The translations under genes were made by a program, and so were the position numbers. The notes under the pieces were generated by a model. The model was not told the origin of the DNA. It made no database searches and saw nothing but the letters and a program-made list of their open reading frames with translations. From NCBI GenBank assembly GCA_964620345.1, contig CAZUHK010000001.1, positions 6,655-70,654 of the forward strand: a DNA stretch of 64,000 nt, given 5' to 3'. The stretch comes from CAZUHK01 sp964620345 (GTDB taxonomy: Bacteria > Planctomycetota > Phycisphaerae > Phycisphaerales > Zrk34). Below, piece by piece: positions 51,632-59,129 of the stretch; positions within the stretch are counted from its first letter, which is position 1, and every line of letters starts with the position of its first letter.

Positions 51632-52477
51632 ATGTCGCTGCTGGCGCTGACCATGCCCTTCGCCGATTCGCCTCACCCCGCGCTCAGTTGGGCGCTCGCG
51701 GGCGCGGCGGTGGTGATCATCGGCATCGCCAAGAGCGGCTTCGGCGGCGGCGTGGGCATCATCGCCGTGCCCATGTTCATCTACGCGCTCGATTCACCGG
51801 CCAAGGGCATCGGCACGCTGCTGCTGCTGCTGATCGCCGCGGACATCTTCAGCGTCTATCACCACTGGGGCACGTGGGACAAGCTCAACCTCAAACGCAT
51901 CTACCCCGCGTCGCTCGTGGGCATCGCGATCGGGGCGATGATGCTCGCGGCGTTCACCACGCGCGCCGACGGCGGGGCCGTGGCCCAGACCGCCGGCTCC
52001 GAGCGGGCGCTCAAGCTCATCGTCGGCATCATCGCCGCGGCCTACCCGCTGCTCGATCAGGTCAAGGCCCGCTACGCCGCGCACTGGTCGATCAAACCCA
52101 CCTGGCTGGCCGGGTCGATCGCGGGGCTCACCGCGGGCGTCGCCTCCACACTTGCCCACGCCGCCGGACCGGTCACCAGCATCTACCTGCTCGGCCAGCA
52201 CATGGACAAGCAACGCTTCATCGGCACCAGCGTCATCTACTACTTCACCATCAACTCGATCAAGGTCGTCCCCTACCTGATCCTCGGCCTGATCGCGACC
52301 GACACGTTCGTCCTGCAGCTCATGCTCCTGCCGCTGATCCCCGTGGGCACGTTCACCGGCACCCGACTGCACCGGATCATGAGCGAAAAGGTGTTCCGCA
52401 ACGTCATCATGGTGCTGATCTTCGTCACAGGGTTGCAGATGATTACGGGGTTCAACCCGCTGGCGCTGTTGCGCTGA
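51632..52477 (+). CDS. TauE/SafE-family sulfite/organosulfonate exporter
   Basis: 281 residues with about eight transmembrane helices in two repeats. GIAKSGFGGGVGIIAVPMF at the start and GLTAGVASTLAHAAGPVTSI in the second half are the paired TauE motifs. The family exports sulfite, sulfoacetate or similar anions. There is no neighbour to fix the substrate. Confidence 0.87.
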   Translation: MSLLALTMPFADSPHPALSWALAGAAVVIIGIAKSGFGGGVGIIAVPMFIYALDSPAKGIGTLLLLLIAADIFSVYHHWGTWDKLNLKRIYPASLVGIAIGAMMLAAFTTRADGGAVAQTAGSERALKLIVGIIAAAYPLLDQVKARYAAHWSIKPTWLAGSIAGLTAGVASTLAHAAGPVTSIYLLGQHMDKQRFIGTSVIYYFTINSIKVVPYLILGLIATDTFVLQLMLLPLIPVGTFTGTRLHRIMSEKVFRNVIMVLIFVTGLQMITGFNPLALLR

Positions 52478-52531
52478 CGCGGGACAAGCCCCGCGGCTAA
52501 ATGCGTGGCGGCGCGGTATCATCAACTCGTC

Positions 52532-52731
52532 ATGGCCGAAACCGGGAACGAACTGTCACCGCAGGACGCCATCACACCTTGCCCTTCGGGGCAAGGTGTC
52601 GCACCCGACAGACGCGGCGCAACGCTGCAACCTGCTCGAGCCGACACTACAGCACCAAGCAAGTTGCGGCTTACGCGGTCCGAGAGAATGACGGTTGGCT
52701 GGTCATCACGGCGATCGTCAAGTACTTCTAA
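52532..52731 (+). pseudogene. Small gene disrupted by repeat copy B
   Basis: ATG 52532 lies 9 nt after TATCAT (52517-52522), the usual leaderless layout here. The frame enters the inserted repeat (52561-52639) after about 10 codons. Past the repeat, another frame carries the likely original C-terminus (AVRENDGWLVITAIVKYF, stop 52729-52731). The order before a DUF2283 gene recalls DUF4258-DUF2283 pairs; I infer the upstream partner was broken by the repeat. Confidence 0.38.
52561..52639. repeat. Dispersed palindromic repeat, copy B (half-length, inverted)
   Basis: Read on the minus strand it matches copies A and C: GAGCAGGTTGCAGCG arm, CGCGTCTGTCGGG, then one ACACCTTGCCCC...GGGCAAGGTGTGATGGCG hairpin (about 52572-52599). 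The second hairpin and arm are absent. Confidence 0.7.
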
Positions 52732-52741
52732 GGCCCCGATC

Positions 52742-52981
52742 ATGAAGCTCACCTACGACCCGGAACACAACATCGCGTACCTGCGGCTGCGGGAGGCGGG
52801 CGCGCAGGTGCAGACGGTGACGCTCAGCGATGAGGTGAACGTCGACCTGGCGCCCGGTGGCACGCTCTACGGCATCGAACTGCTGAATGCCGACGCTCAG
52901 TTGAGCAACGGCGGCAAGAACCTGTTCGAGGTGCTCAACCAGGTCTCGGGCGAATCGCGCGAGTTGGTCCTGCCGTTGTAG
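52742..52981 (+). CDS. DUF2283 family protein
   Basis: 79 residues from ATG 52742. It follows the DUF2283 pattern: MKLTYDPEHNIAYLRL, VTLSDEVNVDLAPGGTLYGI and ELLNADAQL. These small proteins often sit beside a toxin-like DUF4258 partner, which here seems disrupted. If the pair was a toxin-antitoxin system, only the antitoxin-like gene survives intact. Confidence 0.85.
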   Translation: MKLTYDPEHNIAYLRLREAGAQVQTVTLSDEVNVDLAPGGTLYGIELLNADAQLSNGGKNLFEVLNQVSGESRELVLPL

Positions 52982-53021
52982 GCCGGCACGATCGTGTCAT
53001 GACGGCCCGGCATCGGCCGCG

Positions 53022-53027
53022 TACAAT
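53022..53027 (+). promoter_or_regulatory. -10 box TACAAT, 9 nt before the cysteine desulfurase ATG
   Basis: A near-consensus hexamer; CGGGGTGAG separates it from ATG 53037. A weak ATGACG lies at about -35. Confidence 0.5.
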
Positions 53028-53036
53028 CGGGGTGAG

Positions 53037-54287
53037 ATGAGCAGCGACACGAACAATCCACTCGCCGCCGCGGCGCGGCGGTTGTACATGGACAACGCCG
53101 CGACGAGTTTTCCCAAGCCCCGCGCTGTGGTCGACGCGATGGTGCGGTACAGCACCGAGCTGGGCGCGTCGCCGGGGCGGGGCAGTTATCGCGAGTCGGT
53201 CGAGTCGGGCCGGCTTCTCGATCAGTGCCGGCAGCGGATCAGCACGCTGATCAACGGCGAAGACCCGTCGCAGGTGGTGTTCACGCTCAATTGCTCCGAT
53301 GCGTTGAACCTGGGCATCAAGGGCGTGGTCGGCGCGGCCGCGGCGCGCGGCGACAAGCCCCACGTCATCACCACCGACCTGGATCACAACTCGATCCTGC
53401 GGCCGATCAACCGGCTGGTGCGCGATGGGCTGGTCGAGCAGACGCGTGTGCCGATCGATCCACAGACCGGGTTGGCCGACCCGGCGGACATCGCCCGCGC
53501 CATCAAGCCCCACACCAAGCTCATCGCCCTGCTGCATGCATCCAACGTGACCGGCACGATGCAGGACATACAGACGATCGGCGACATCGCGGCCGAGCAC
53601 GGGGTGCTGTATCTGGTCGACGCCGCGCAGTCCCTGGGCCATTACCCGATCGACGTGCGGGCGATGCACGTCGACCTGCTGGCGGCGCCGGGGCACAAGG
53701 GGCTGCTCGGCCCGCTGGGCACGGGGCTGCTGTACATCCGCCCCGGCGTCGAGCGATGGATGACCACGCTGCGCGAAGGCGGCACCGGGTCGGTCAGCGA
53801 AAGCGACGATCAGCCCGAGTTCATGCCCGACCGGTTCGAGGCCGGCTCGCACAACACGCTGGGCATCGTGGGCCTCAACGAAGGCGTGAAATACATCCTC
53901 GACCGCGGCGTGGAAAGCATCTGGGCCCACGAGCGGGCGCTGATCAAGACGATGCTCGAATCGCTGACCGATTGGGGGCAGATGCCGGGGTTCACGCTGT
54001 TCGGCCCGACGGGAATCAAGCACCGCTGCGGGGTGTTCAGCGTGAAGATCGACGGGCTGGCGCCGCACGAACTGGCGGGCGTGCTGGAAACGCGGTACGG
54101 CATCCTCACCCGCGCGGGCCTGCACTGCGCGCCGGGGGCGCACGGCACGATCGGCACGACTTGCGGGGGTGGGACGACGCGGCTGAGCTTCGGGCCGTTC
54201 CTTACGATCCAGGACGTGAAGTACGCCGCCGACGCGCTGGGGCAGATCTGCCACACGATGGCCGACGCGGCGACCGCGAGCGGGTGA
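53037..54287 (+). CDS. Class V aminotransferase, cysteine desulfurase-like
   Basis: 416 residues, fold type I PLP enzyme. YMDNAATSFPKP, the PLP Lys in APGHKGLLGP, DAAQSLGHYPID and a late Cys in GLHCAPGAHGTIGTT match SufS/CsdA-like cysteine desulfurases, in particular the short family annotated as 'aminotransferase class V, cysteine desulfurase'. It would supply sulfur from cysteine. No other Fe-S assembly genes are adjacent, though miaB and ygfZ lie within 10 kb. Confidence 0.9.
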   Translation: MSSDTNNPLAAAARRLYMDNAATSFPKPRAVVDAMVRYSTELGASPGRGSYRESVESGRLLDQCRQRISTLINGEDPSQVVFTLNCSDALNLGIKGVVGAAAARGDKPHVITTDLDHNSILRPINRLVRDGLVEQTRVPIDPQTGLADPADIARAIKPHTKLIALLHASNVTGTMQDIQTIGDIAAEHGVLYLVDAAQSLGHYPIDVRAMHVDLLAAPGHKGLLGPLGTGLLYIRPGVERWMTTLREGGTGSVSESDDQPEFMPDRFEAGSHNTLGIVGLNEGVKYILDRGVESIWAHERALIKTMLESLTDWGQMPGFTLFGPTGIKHRCGVFSVKIDGLAPHELAGVLETRYGILTRAGLHCAPGAHGTIGTTCGGGTTRLSFGPFLTIQDVKYAADALGQICHTMADAATASG

Positions 54288-54364
54288 GGGGCAAAAAATA
54301 AACCGCCAATTCACTTGCCCGGCCGCGTCGCACGAACGATGATGTTAATGGCGGTGGAGCGATC

Positions 54365-54688
54365 ATGTTCGGAAACGAGCGTCAATTCGAGCCCGGCGAC
54401 TTGGTCGTGTACTGCAAGACCAAGCACTCGCCGCGTCCCGGGCCCCGCGCCAAGCAGATCGACCCGGAGCCCCGCGGCGAGGATTACACCTACCGCGTCG
54501 ATAAATACTGGGTGGTGATGGACCTGCGCGACACCGGCGACGTCGTGGTCCAGACGCGCCGCGGCAAGCGGCACCTGCTGCCCGCCGACGACCCCAACCT
54601 CCGCCACGCCACGCTGAGCGAGCGCTGGCTCAAGGCCCGGCGATTCCCCGCGTTCGACCCGGCGCTACCCGCATCAGCCGCACCTTGA
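54365..54688 (+). CDS. Conserved-looking small basic protein, unknown
   Basis: 107 residues. It opens FEPGDLVVYCKTKHSPRPGP and continues with YRVDKYWVVMDLRD and VVVQTRRGKRHLLPADDPNL. This reads like a small beta-barrel (KOW- or SH3-like) with a basic surface. There is no known motif. The stop overlaps the next gene's TTG start by 4 nt. The function is unknown. Confidence 0.68.
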   Translation: MFGNERQFEPGDLVVYCKTKHSPRPGPRAKQIDPEPRGEDYTYRVDKYWVVMDLRDTGDVVVQTRRGKRHLLPADDPNLRHATLSERWLKARRFPAFDPALPASAAP

Positions 54689-55122
54689 ACTACCTGCCCG
54701 ATCAGCCGCGGATCGATTACGAAGGCCGACGCCGCGCGCAGCAATCGCGGTACGTGGCCATGCTGCTGTATGCGTTGCCGTTCGTGCTGCTGCCGCTGGT
54801 GCTGGGCGGTCTGACGCTGTGGCGCGGGCTGCCATCGGAGCAGGTGCGCGTGATGCGCGATGAGGCCGCAGCGCTGCACGGGCGGATGGAAGAAGCCGAG
54901 GACTTGGGCGAGCTGACCGCGTTGCAAGCGCGGATCGAGCGACTCGAAGCGGCGATCGCCGAGTCCGAATCCCGCCGGGCCCAGTACATCGCCGCCCGCG
55001 TGTGGGCCAGCGGCTTCTGCGCGATCGGCCTGGTGCTGCTGGCGGCGTGGGCGGTGGCGCTGGTCAAGCTCACGCGGCAACGCACGCTGGCCGATCCCCG
55101 CTGGCCACCGGCGCAACCGTGA
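54685..55122 (+). CDS. Membrane protein with central coiled coil, unknown
   Basis: 145 residues from TTG 54685, coupled to the previous gene. A transmembrane helix at about 25-47 (LLYALPFVLLPLVLGGLTLW), a charged heptad region (about 58-95) and a second helix at about 103-125. The coiled coil would face the periplasm if the N-terminus is inside. There is no family match. Confidence 0.62.
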   Translation: MNYLPDQPRIDYEGRRRAQQSRYVAMLLYALPFVLLPLVLGGLTLWRGLPSEQVRVMRDEAAALHGRMEEAEDLGELTALQARIERLEAAIAESESRRAQYIAARVWASGFCAIGLVLLAAWAVALVKLTRQRTLADPRWPPAQP

Positions 55123-55123
55123 A

Positions 55124-56170
55124 TCATTCCGCCTGGGCTTGGGCCATCGCGATCCGCGTCACACCGGCCTGCTTGAGCGCGTCCATCACGCCGACCACGT
55201 GCCTGAGCGGCGTTTTCCGGTCGGCCCGGATGATGACACGCGAGTCGTCCGCCACGCGCCCGCGCAGTTGTTCGAGAGAACTCGGCTGGCCATCGACGAT
55301 CAACTCGCCGGCCTCGTTGATGTTCACGACCAGCGTCGCCGGAGCCGGCGCGGCCTCGCCCGGCAAAGCCACGCCCAACTCATCGGGATCGGCGAACGCC
55401 TCTTTAAGCCACCGCTTCATGTGCGCCCACGAGCGATGGTCGGCCCGCTTGTCGTAGCTCACGCCGTCCATGCCGTAGCCATCGGCGCCGGGGTTGGTGA
55501 AGCTGTGCTTCGCCCCGCCGTACATCACCATCTGCCAGTCGGCGCCGCTCCGGTTCATCCCCTGGGTCAAGGCGGTGATCGCGGCGGGCTCGGTAAACCC
55601 GTCGGCCGCGCCGTGGCAGACCAGCACCGCGGCCTTGATCTTCTCGTCGCCCGTCGGTGCCGGCAGCGACCCGTGAAAACTCACCACCGCGTCGAGGTCC
55701 GCCCCGCCGATCGCGAGGTTCAGCACCGTCGAGCCGCCGAAACAATAGCCGATCGCACCGAGCTTCTCGCCATCGGTCTGCGGCTGGTCGGCCAGCACCT
55801 TCAGCCCGACCTTGGCGCGGGCCATCCATTGATCCTTGTCCTGGTTGAGGTGCCCGGCCCACTGCCCGGCCTGCTTGGGGTCGGCCGTGACCTTGCCCCG
55901 GCCGTACATGTCCGCCGCGAACGCGACGTAGCCCAGCGCGGCCAGCATGCGGGCGCGTCTCTTGGCGTAATCGTTCAGGCCCCACCATTCGTGGATGACC
56001 AGCACGCCCGGCCGCTTGCCCTCGACCGCGTCGTCGTAGGCCAGGTAGCCGACGAGTTCGACATCCCCGTGGGTGTAGGTCATGTCCTTCGTGACGACCT
56101 CGCCATGAGCGAGGCCGGCCAAAGCGGTGGCGATGAACAGAATCGATACGGTGCGCGGTGCCTGATGCAT
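55124..56170 (-). CDS. Secreted dienelactone hydrolase fused to an ExbD/TolR domain
   Basis: 348 residues from ATG 56170, 8 nt after AAGGGA. Residues 1-22 are a Sec signal peptide (VSILFIATALAGLAHG). Residues about 25-265 are a dienelactone hydrolase with the nucleophile Cys in GYCFGG, acid in GAADGF and His in AKHSF. After a Pro/Ala linker, residues about 278-345 match the periplasmic domain of ExbD/TolR (LVVNINEAGELIVDGQP; SRVIIRADRKTP; VMDALKQAGVTRIAMA). The transmembrane helix of ExbD is missing. The combination is unusual. Confidence 0.85.
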   Translation of the reverse strand: MHQAPRTVSILFIATALAGLAHGEVVTKDMTYTHGDVELVGYLAYDDAVEGKRPGVLVIHEWWGLNDYAKRRARMLAALGYVAFAADMYGRGKVTADPKQAGQWAGHLNQDKDQWMARAKVGLKVLADQPQTDGEKLGAIGYCFGGSTVLNLAIGGADLDAVVSFHGSLPAPTGDEKIKAAVLVCHGAADGFTEPAAITALTQGMNRSGADWQMVMYGGAKHSFTNPGADGYGMDGVSYDKRADHRSWAHMKRWLKEAFADPDELGVALPGEAAPAPATLVVNINEAGELIVDGQPSSLEQLRGRVADDSRVIIRADRKTPLRHVVGVMDALKQAGVTRIAMAQAQAE

Positions 56171-56276
56171 GGGCGTGTCCCTTGGTTCGGTGTTTGCCAG
56201 GCACCATTCTAACTCACCGGGGGAATGACGCACGAAACGTCGACATCCGCTCACGGACGAGCACGAGCGATGGTAC

Positions 56277-56335
56277 GCGTTGCAGAAACTTGCGGTACCG
56301 TGCGGGACCAAGGGATACCCCGGCAGGATTCGAAC
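56277..56335. repeat. attL, left copy of the direct repeat
   Basis: It reads GCGTTGCAGAAACTTGCGG... and ends GGCAGGATTCGAAC, identical to attR except for one missing C in a C-run (CCCC versus CCCCC). It contains only the last bases of the tRNA, so no functional tRNA is present at this end. Confidence 0.78.
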
Positions 56336-56503
56336 AACAGCGATGAATCTCGGGGAAACAGCGATGATGAGTGCAACGACGGTGCAAAATCCGGTGCATC
56401 GCTATCGCTGAATGAAGTCATTGAAGCATGGCCACGGCTCACACCTGCCCAGCGTGTGCGGGTGCTGGCGATCGTGCGCCAGTCGATCGGGGGTGCGACG
56501 TGA
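56336..56503 (+). pseudogene. Displaced C-terminal tail of the integrase
   Basis: In the frame that continues R-Q-D-S-N out of the repeat, the left end encodes about 55 more residues ending LSLNEVIEAWPRLTPAQRVR and VLAIVRQSIGGAT, then TGA at 56501-56503. Tails of the type WPxLPxxxRxxILAxV are, from memory, typical C-termini of planctomycete integrases. In the excised circle this frame would join int without a break. In the integrated state it has no start and is silent. Confidence 0.52.
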
Positions 56504-56919
56504 TCAGTTGTGCGTTGAACGTATCCGAGGAGTTGGGCGTTTGGCTGGAGGTGTTCGACGGCGATCGCCTGGCGGTGTTCCCGGTCACTGAACCACAGCG
56601 GGCCGAGTTGGTGGGCCTGGTCACGGCGGTGGTGCATATCGGCGGCGAGCGGTGGCGGCTGTCGATTAGCCGGCGGGGCGTCGTGCGACTGTTGGACCCG
56701 AACGGCTCATTCGCGTCCGACCTGTCGGGGCTGCTGGATCGCTTCGGGGACGGGCCAACAGTCCAGCGTTCGCAGCACGACCAGGACGCGGCGTCGTTTC
56801 AGCGGGGCAGAAAGATGATGCCGGGGTGTCGGGGTGGCGAACGCCCGACTCGCCCGGGTGGTGACGGTCGAGAATCGCACAGCCGCAAGCCGGGCGAAAC
56901 TGGGGGAACCGTCCAATGA
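56500..56919 (+). CDS. Element-encoded protein of unknown function
   Basis: 139 residues from GTG 56500, which overlaps the tail stop (GTGA). The first half is beta-rich (LGVWLEVFDGDRLAVFPVTE; GERWRLSISRRGVVRLLD); the second is basic and disordered. Its stop overlaps the rep ATG by 4 nt. The coupling on both sides supports a real gene. It may act in replication control, but no domain is recognised. Confidence 0.5.
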   Translation: MISCALNVSEELGVWLEVFDGDRLAVFPVTEPQRAELVGLVTAVVHIGGERWRLSISRRGVVRLLDPNGSFASDLSGLLDRFGDGPTVQRSQHDQDAASFQRGRKMMPGCRGGERPTRPGGDGRESHSRKPGETGGTVQ

Positions 56920-58169
56920 GCGCAGGCCTTCGACGTGAGCCGATCTCTCAAGATGAGCAGCCCCCGGCCGCGAGCGGCCGTAAGGCCGCCGCGGCTGGGG
57001 TGCTTAGTCTTGACACAGAGGTTTCTAATTCTACGGACGCTGTGGAGGGTATCTTCCCGGTGCCGTTGGGCGGGCGTCTGGATCCGATCGGCGGCAAGCG
57101 CAAGCGATACGAGGACTGGCTGCGGGTCAAGGCGTTGCTGTCACGGATGACGGCGGGCGTGTTCCTCACGCTGACGACGGATCGCAGCAAGTGGACACGC
57201 TTTCGGATCATCGAGCGTTGGTACGCGATGGCGGCGGGCGATCGCGAGAAGCTGGGTCTGACGGCGACGGAGATCAACACGCTGCCGGTCGAAGAACTGG
57301 CGTACCGTTTCCAGGCGATCTACGTCAGCCGGTTCCTATCTCACCGGCTGGGGTTCAAGGTGTGGGTTCGCGTGGTCGAGCCGCAGACCCGCAGCGGCAA
57401 TGGCTGGATGCACTGGCACTGCGTGGTTGAAGTGGCGGGCACACGTTGGGACACCGGCAATCGTCGCAAGCCGATCGATCTCAAGGGCCTGGCCAACGCC
57501 TGTTGGTCGGTCTGGCGTGACGATTACGAGTTCGGCATGGTGGATGTGCAGTTGGTCAAGTCGCATGACCGTCTCGCGTCGTACCTGTCGAAGTACATCA
57601 CCAAGGCCTGGCCAGCGATACCCCGTTGGGTGCTTGAATCTTCCCGTGGCGTGCGTCTGGTGGGCTTCGCCAAGGCGGCGGGTGTGATCGTGCGGGACGT
57701 CATGGGCCTGCCTGAATCGTCGTCAGACGACGACGACGGGGACGACGACGGGGACGAGGACAAGCGGAAGGCGAAGCGTGCGAAGCGTCGCCCGTTGATC
57801 GACCGGCTCACTGAATCGGGGATGTCCTGCAACGTGATCCAGCGGCACGGGCGGTGTGCGTGGGCAGGGATGATTGACGCTCCGCTGTGGGCGTTGTTCG
57901 AGCTGGTGCCGGCGGTGCCCGGCTTGCGGATCGTGCGGCGTACGTGGCAGACGTTCAAGGGCCAGGTCGAGAAGATGGGCCTGGTCTGGGCGGGCGAGTG
58001 GACGCGGGACGGGCCGAGGTCGGCGATGAATCGGGTCATGACGGCTCTTGAACGGCATGGCCTGTTGGAGCGGATCGACCTGGAGAAGCGACGACGCCGG
58101 GAGCAGATGTTGGACAGTTGGGAACTGATGCAGTGGGAGCTTGAACAGGGGGTGTGCGGTGCTTGCTGA
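56916..58169 (+). CDS. HUH rolling-circle replication initiator (two-tyrosine type)
   Basis: 417 residues. Motif 1 FLTLT at 83-87, the HUH motif HWH at 166-168 (GWMHWHCVVEV), and motif 3 YLSKYITK at 223-230 with Y223 and Y227 four residues apart. This matches two-tyrosine Rep proteins of the phiX174 gpA/Microviridae and some plasmid type. A run of Asp/Gly (271-280) followed by Lys/Arg (283-292) links to a C-terminal helical domain, perhaps for helicase or DNA contacts. GGGGGA lies before the ATG. No helicase domain is present, so a host helicase would be needed. Confidence 0.78.
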   Translation: MSAGLRREPISQDEQPPAASGRKAAAAGVLSLDTEVSNSTDAVEGIFPVPLGGRLDPIGGKRKRYEDWLRVKALLSRMTAGVFLTLTTDRSKWTRFRIIERWYAMAAGDREKLGLTATEINTLPVEELAYRFQAIYVSRFLSHRLGFKVWVRVVEPQTRSGNGWMHWHCVVEVAGTRWDTGNRRKPIDLKGLANACWSVWRDDYEFGMVDVQLVKSHDRLASYLSKYITKAWPAIPRWVLESSRGVRLVGFAKAAGVIVRDVMGLPESSSDDDDGDDDGDEDKRKAKRAKRRPLIDRLTESGMSCNVIQRHGRCAWAGMIDAPLWALFELVPAVPGLRIVRRTWQTFKGQVEKMGLVWAGEWTRDGPRSAMNRVMTALERHGLLERIDLEKRRRREQMLDSWELMQWELEQGVCGAC

Positions 58170-58470
58170 TCTTCTCGCGATGTCTCATCCGATTGAGTTC
58201 TTCGGGCTGCCGGTGCCCTGGTGGCTGCTGGGCCTGGGTCTCCTGGTCCTCGTCGTGGCGGCCGCGGTCGAGACCTTCCCTTCGCTTCGTCTGGCTGTCG
58301 GTGCGGTCGTCTCGGTCGGCCTGGTCGGCTGGCTGCTGGTGTCCTGGATTGCTGACGGCCGCTGGGCCGGGGTGCTGTTCGTGCTGCTGGTGGGTTCGCT
58401 CGCGGTCTGGCCGCACGTGGCGCCCGTGGTGCGGGTCTGGTGGTGCAGCGTGCGCCGGAAGGGTTGGTGA
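58159..58470 (+). CDS. Small element-encoded membrane protein
   Basis: 103 residues from GTG 58159 (GGGG 8 nt upstream), overlapping the rep end by 11 nt. Three to four hydrophobic helices (VPWWLLGLGLLVLVVAAAVE; AVGAVVSVGLVGWLLVSWI; AGVLFVLLVGSLAVW) and a basic C-terminus (RRKGW). There is no known family. Candidate roles are exclusion of related elements or a membrane-located step; neither is shown. Confidence 0.52.
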   Translation: MLADLLAMSHPIEFFGLPVPWWLLGLGLLVLVVAAAVETFPSLRLAVGAVVSVGLVGWLLVSWIADGRWAGVLFVLLVGSLAVWPHVAPVVRVWWCSVRRKGW

Positions 58471-58499
58471 GCGGAGAACGAAACTTGTGAACTGGACGC

Positions 58500-58528
58500 T
58501 TGACAAGCCGTTCCGTACTCGTCATACT
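58500..58528 (+). promoter_or_regulatory. Strong sigma-70 promoter inside the element
   Basis: TTGACA (58500-58505), a 17-nt spacer and CATACT (58523-58528), 10 nt before the RHH gene ATG. It is the best consensus promoter in the window. It drives RHH-xis-int and, in the circle, would also reach the 56500 ORF and rep. Confidence 0.72.
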
Positions 58529-58538
58529 GGTGTCACCC

Positions 58539-58928
58539 ATGAAAGATAACAAAGCAAAAATCACAATCTCAATCTCTCCCGATCTCCTGCGTCGCATCGA
58601 CGCGGTGGCCGAAGCCCGCGAGATGAAGCGATCAACGCTGATGGAGCGCATGCTGGGCAACCAGATTGAGGAACAGGAGGAATTCCTGCTCGGCATGGAG
58701 AAGCCGCTAGATCGGGCCGTCGCCAGAGTGCTGCTGCGGAATCCGAAGGTGATGAAGGCAATGTCGGTTGTGGTTGGCGAACACATCTCTGACGAGCAGA
58801 TCGAACGTGCGAAGCGTGAGCTTCCGAACGAACTGGCTCGTGGGAAGAATCGGGAGGCCGTGAAGAAAGCACGGGAGAAGGCGAAGCGTGCACGTGCAGA
58901 ATCAGACGGCGAGGTCGCATTCAGTTGA
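58539..58928 (+). CDS. Ribbon-helix-helix (CopG/Arc-type) regulator
   Basis: 129 residues. The RHH fold lies at about 5-45 (KITISISPDLLRRIDAVAEA, then MKRSTLMERML), followed by helices and a Lys-rich tail (REAVKKAREKAKRARA). It is first behind the strong promoter, so it probably represses it, as CopG does for plasmid rep promoters. ATG 58539 is 10 nt after the -10 box. Confidence 0.78.
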   Translation: MKDNKAKITISISPDLLRRIDAVAEAREMKRSTLMERMLGNQIEEQEEFLLGMEKPLDRAVARVLLRNPKVMKAMSVVVGEHISDEQIERAKRELPNELARGKNREAVKKAREKAKRARAESDGEVAFS

Positions 58929-58946
58929 TTCCGGAGGACACAGGCG

Positions 58947-59129
58947 ATGGACAAACTACTGCTCACCTACCGCGAAGCGGCGATGCTGCTCGGAGTCTGT
59001 GAGCGCAAGCTGGCGGACATGGTGAAGCGTCGCGAGATTCCATGCGTGCGGATTAAGCGATCGGTGCGGTTCCGCCGCGAAGCGCTCTGCCGTTGGGTCG
59101 AGCAACTCGAGCAACAAGGGGCGGCGTGA
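58947..59129 (+). CDS. Excisionase-like winged helix-turn-helix protein
   Basis: 60 residues. LTYREAAMLLGVCERKLADM, then VKRREIPCVRIKRSVRFRRE form a MerR-like/HTH_17 DNA-binding domain used by many Xis proteins. GGAGG lies before the ATG and the stop shares a base with the int ATG (TGATG). It would bias the integrase toward excision. Confidence 0.83.
   Translation: MDKLLLTYREAAMLLGVCERKLADMVKRREIPCVRIKRSVRFRREALCRWVEQLEQQGAA

Noticed and set aside
56225..56503. 92-codon ORF starting in host DNA and crossing attL
   Set aside because: The first part is host sequence and att repeat; only the portion after 56336 looks like genuine protein, and I interpret that as the displaced integrase tail.
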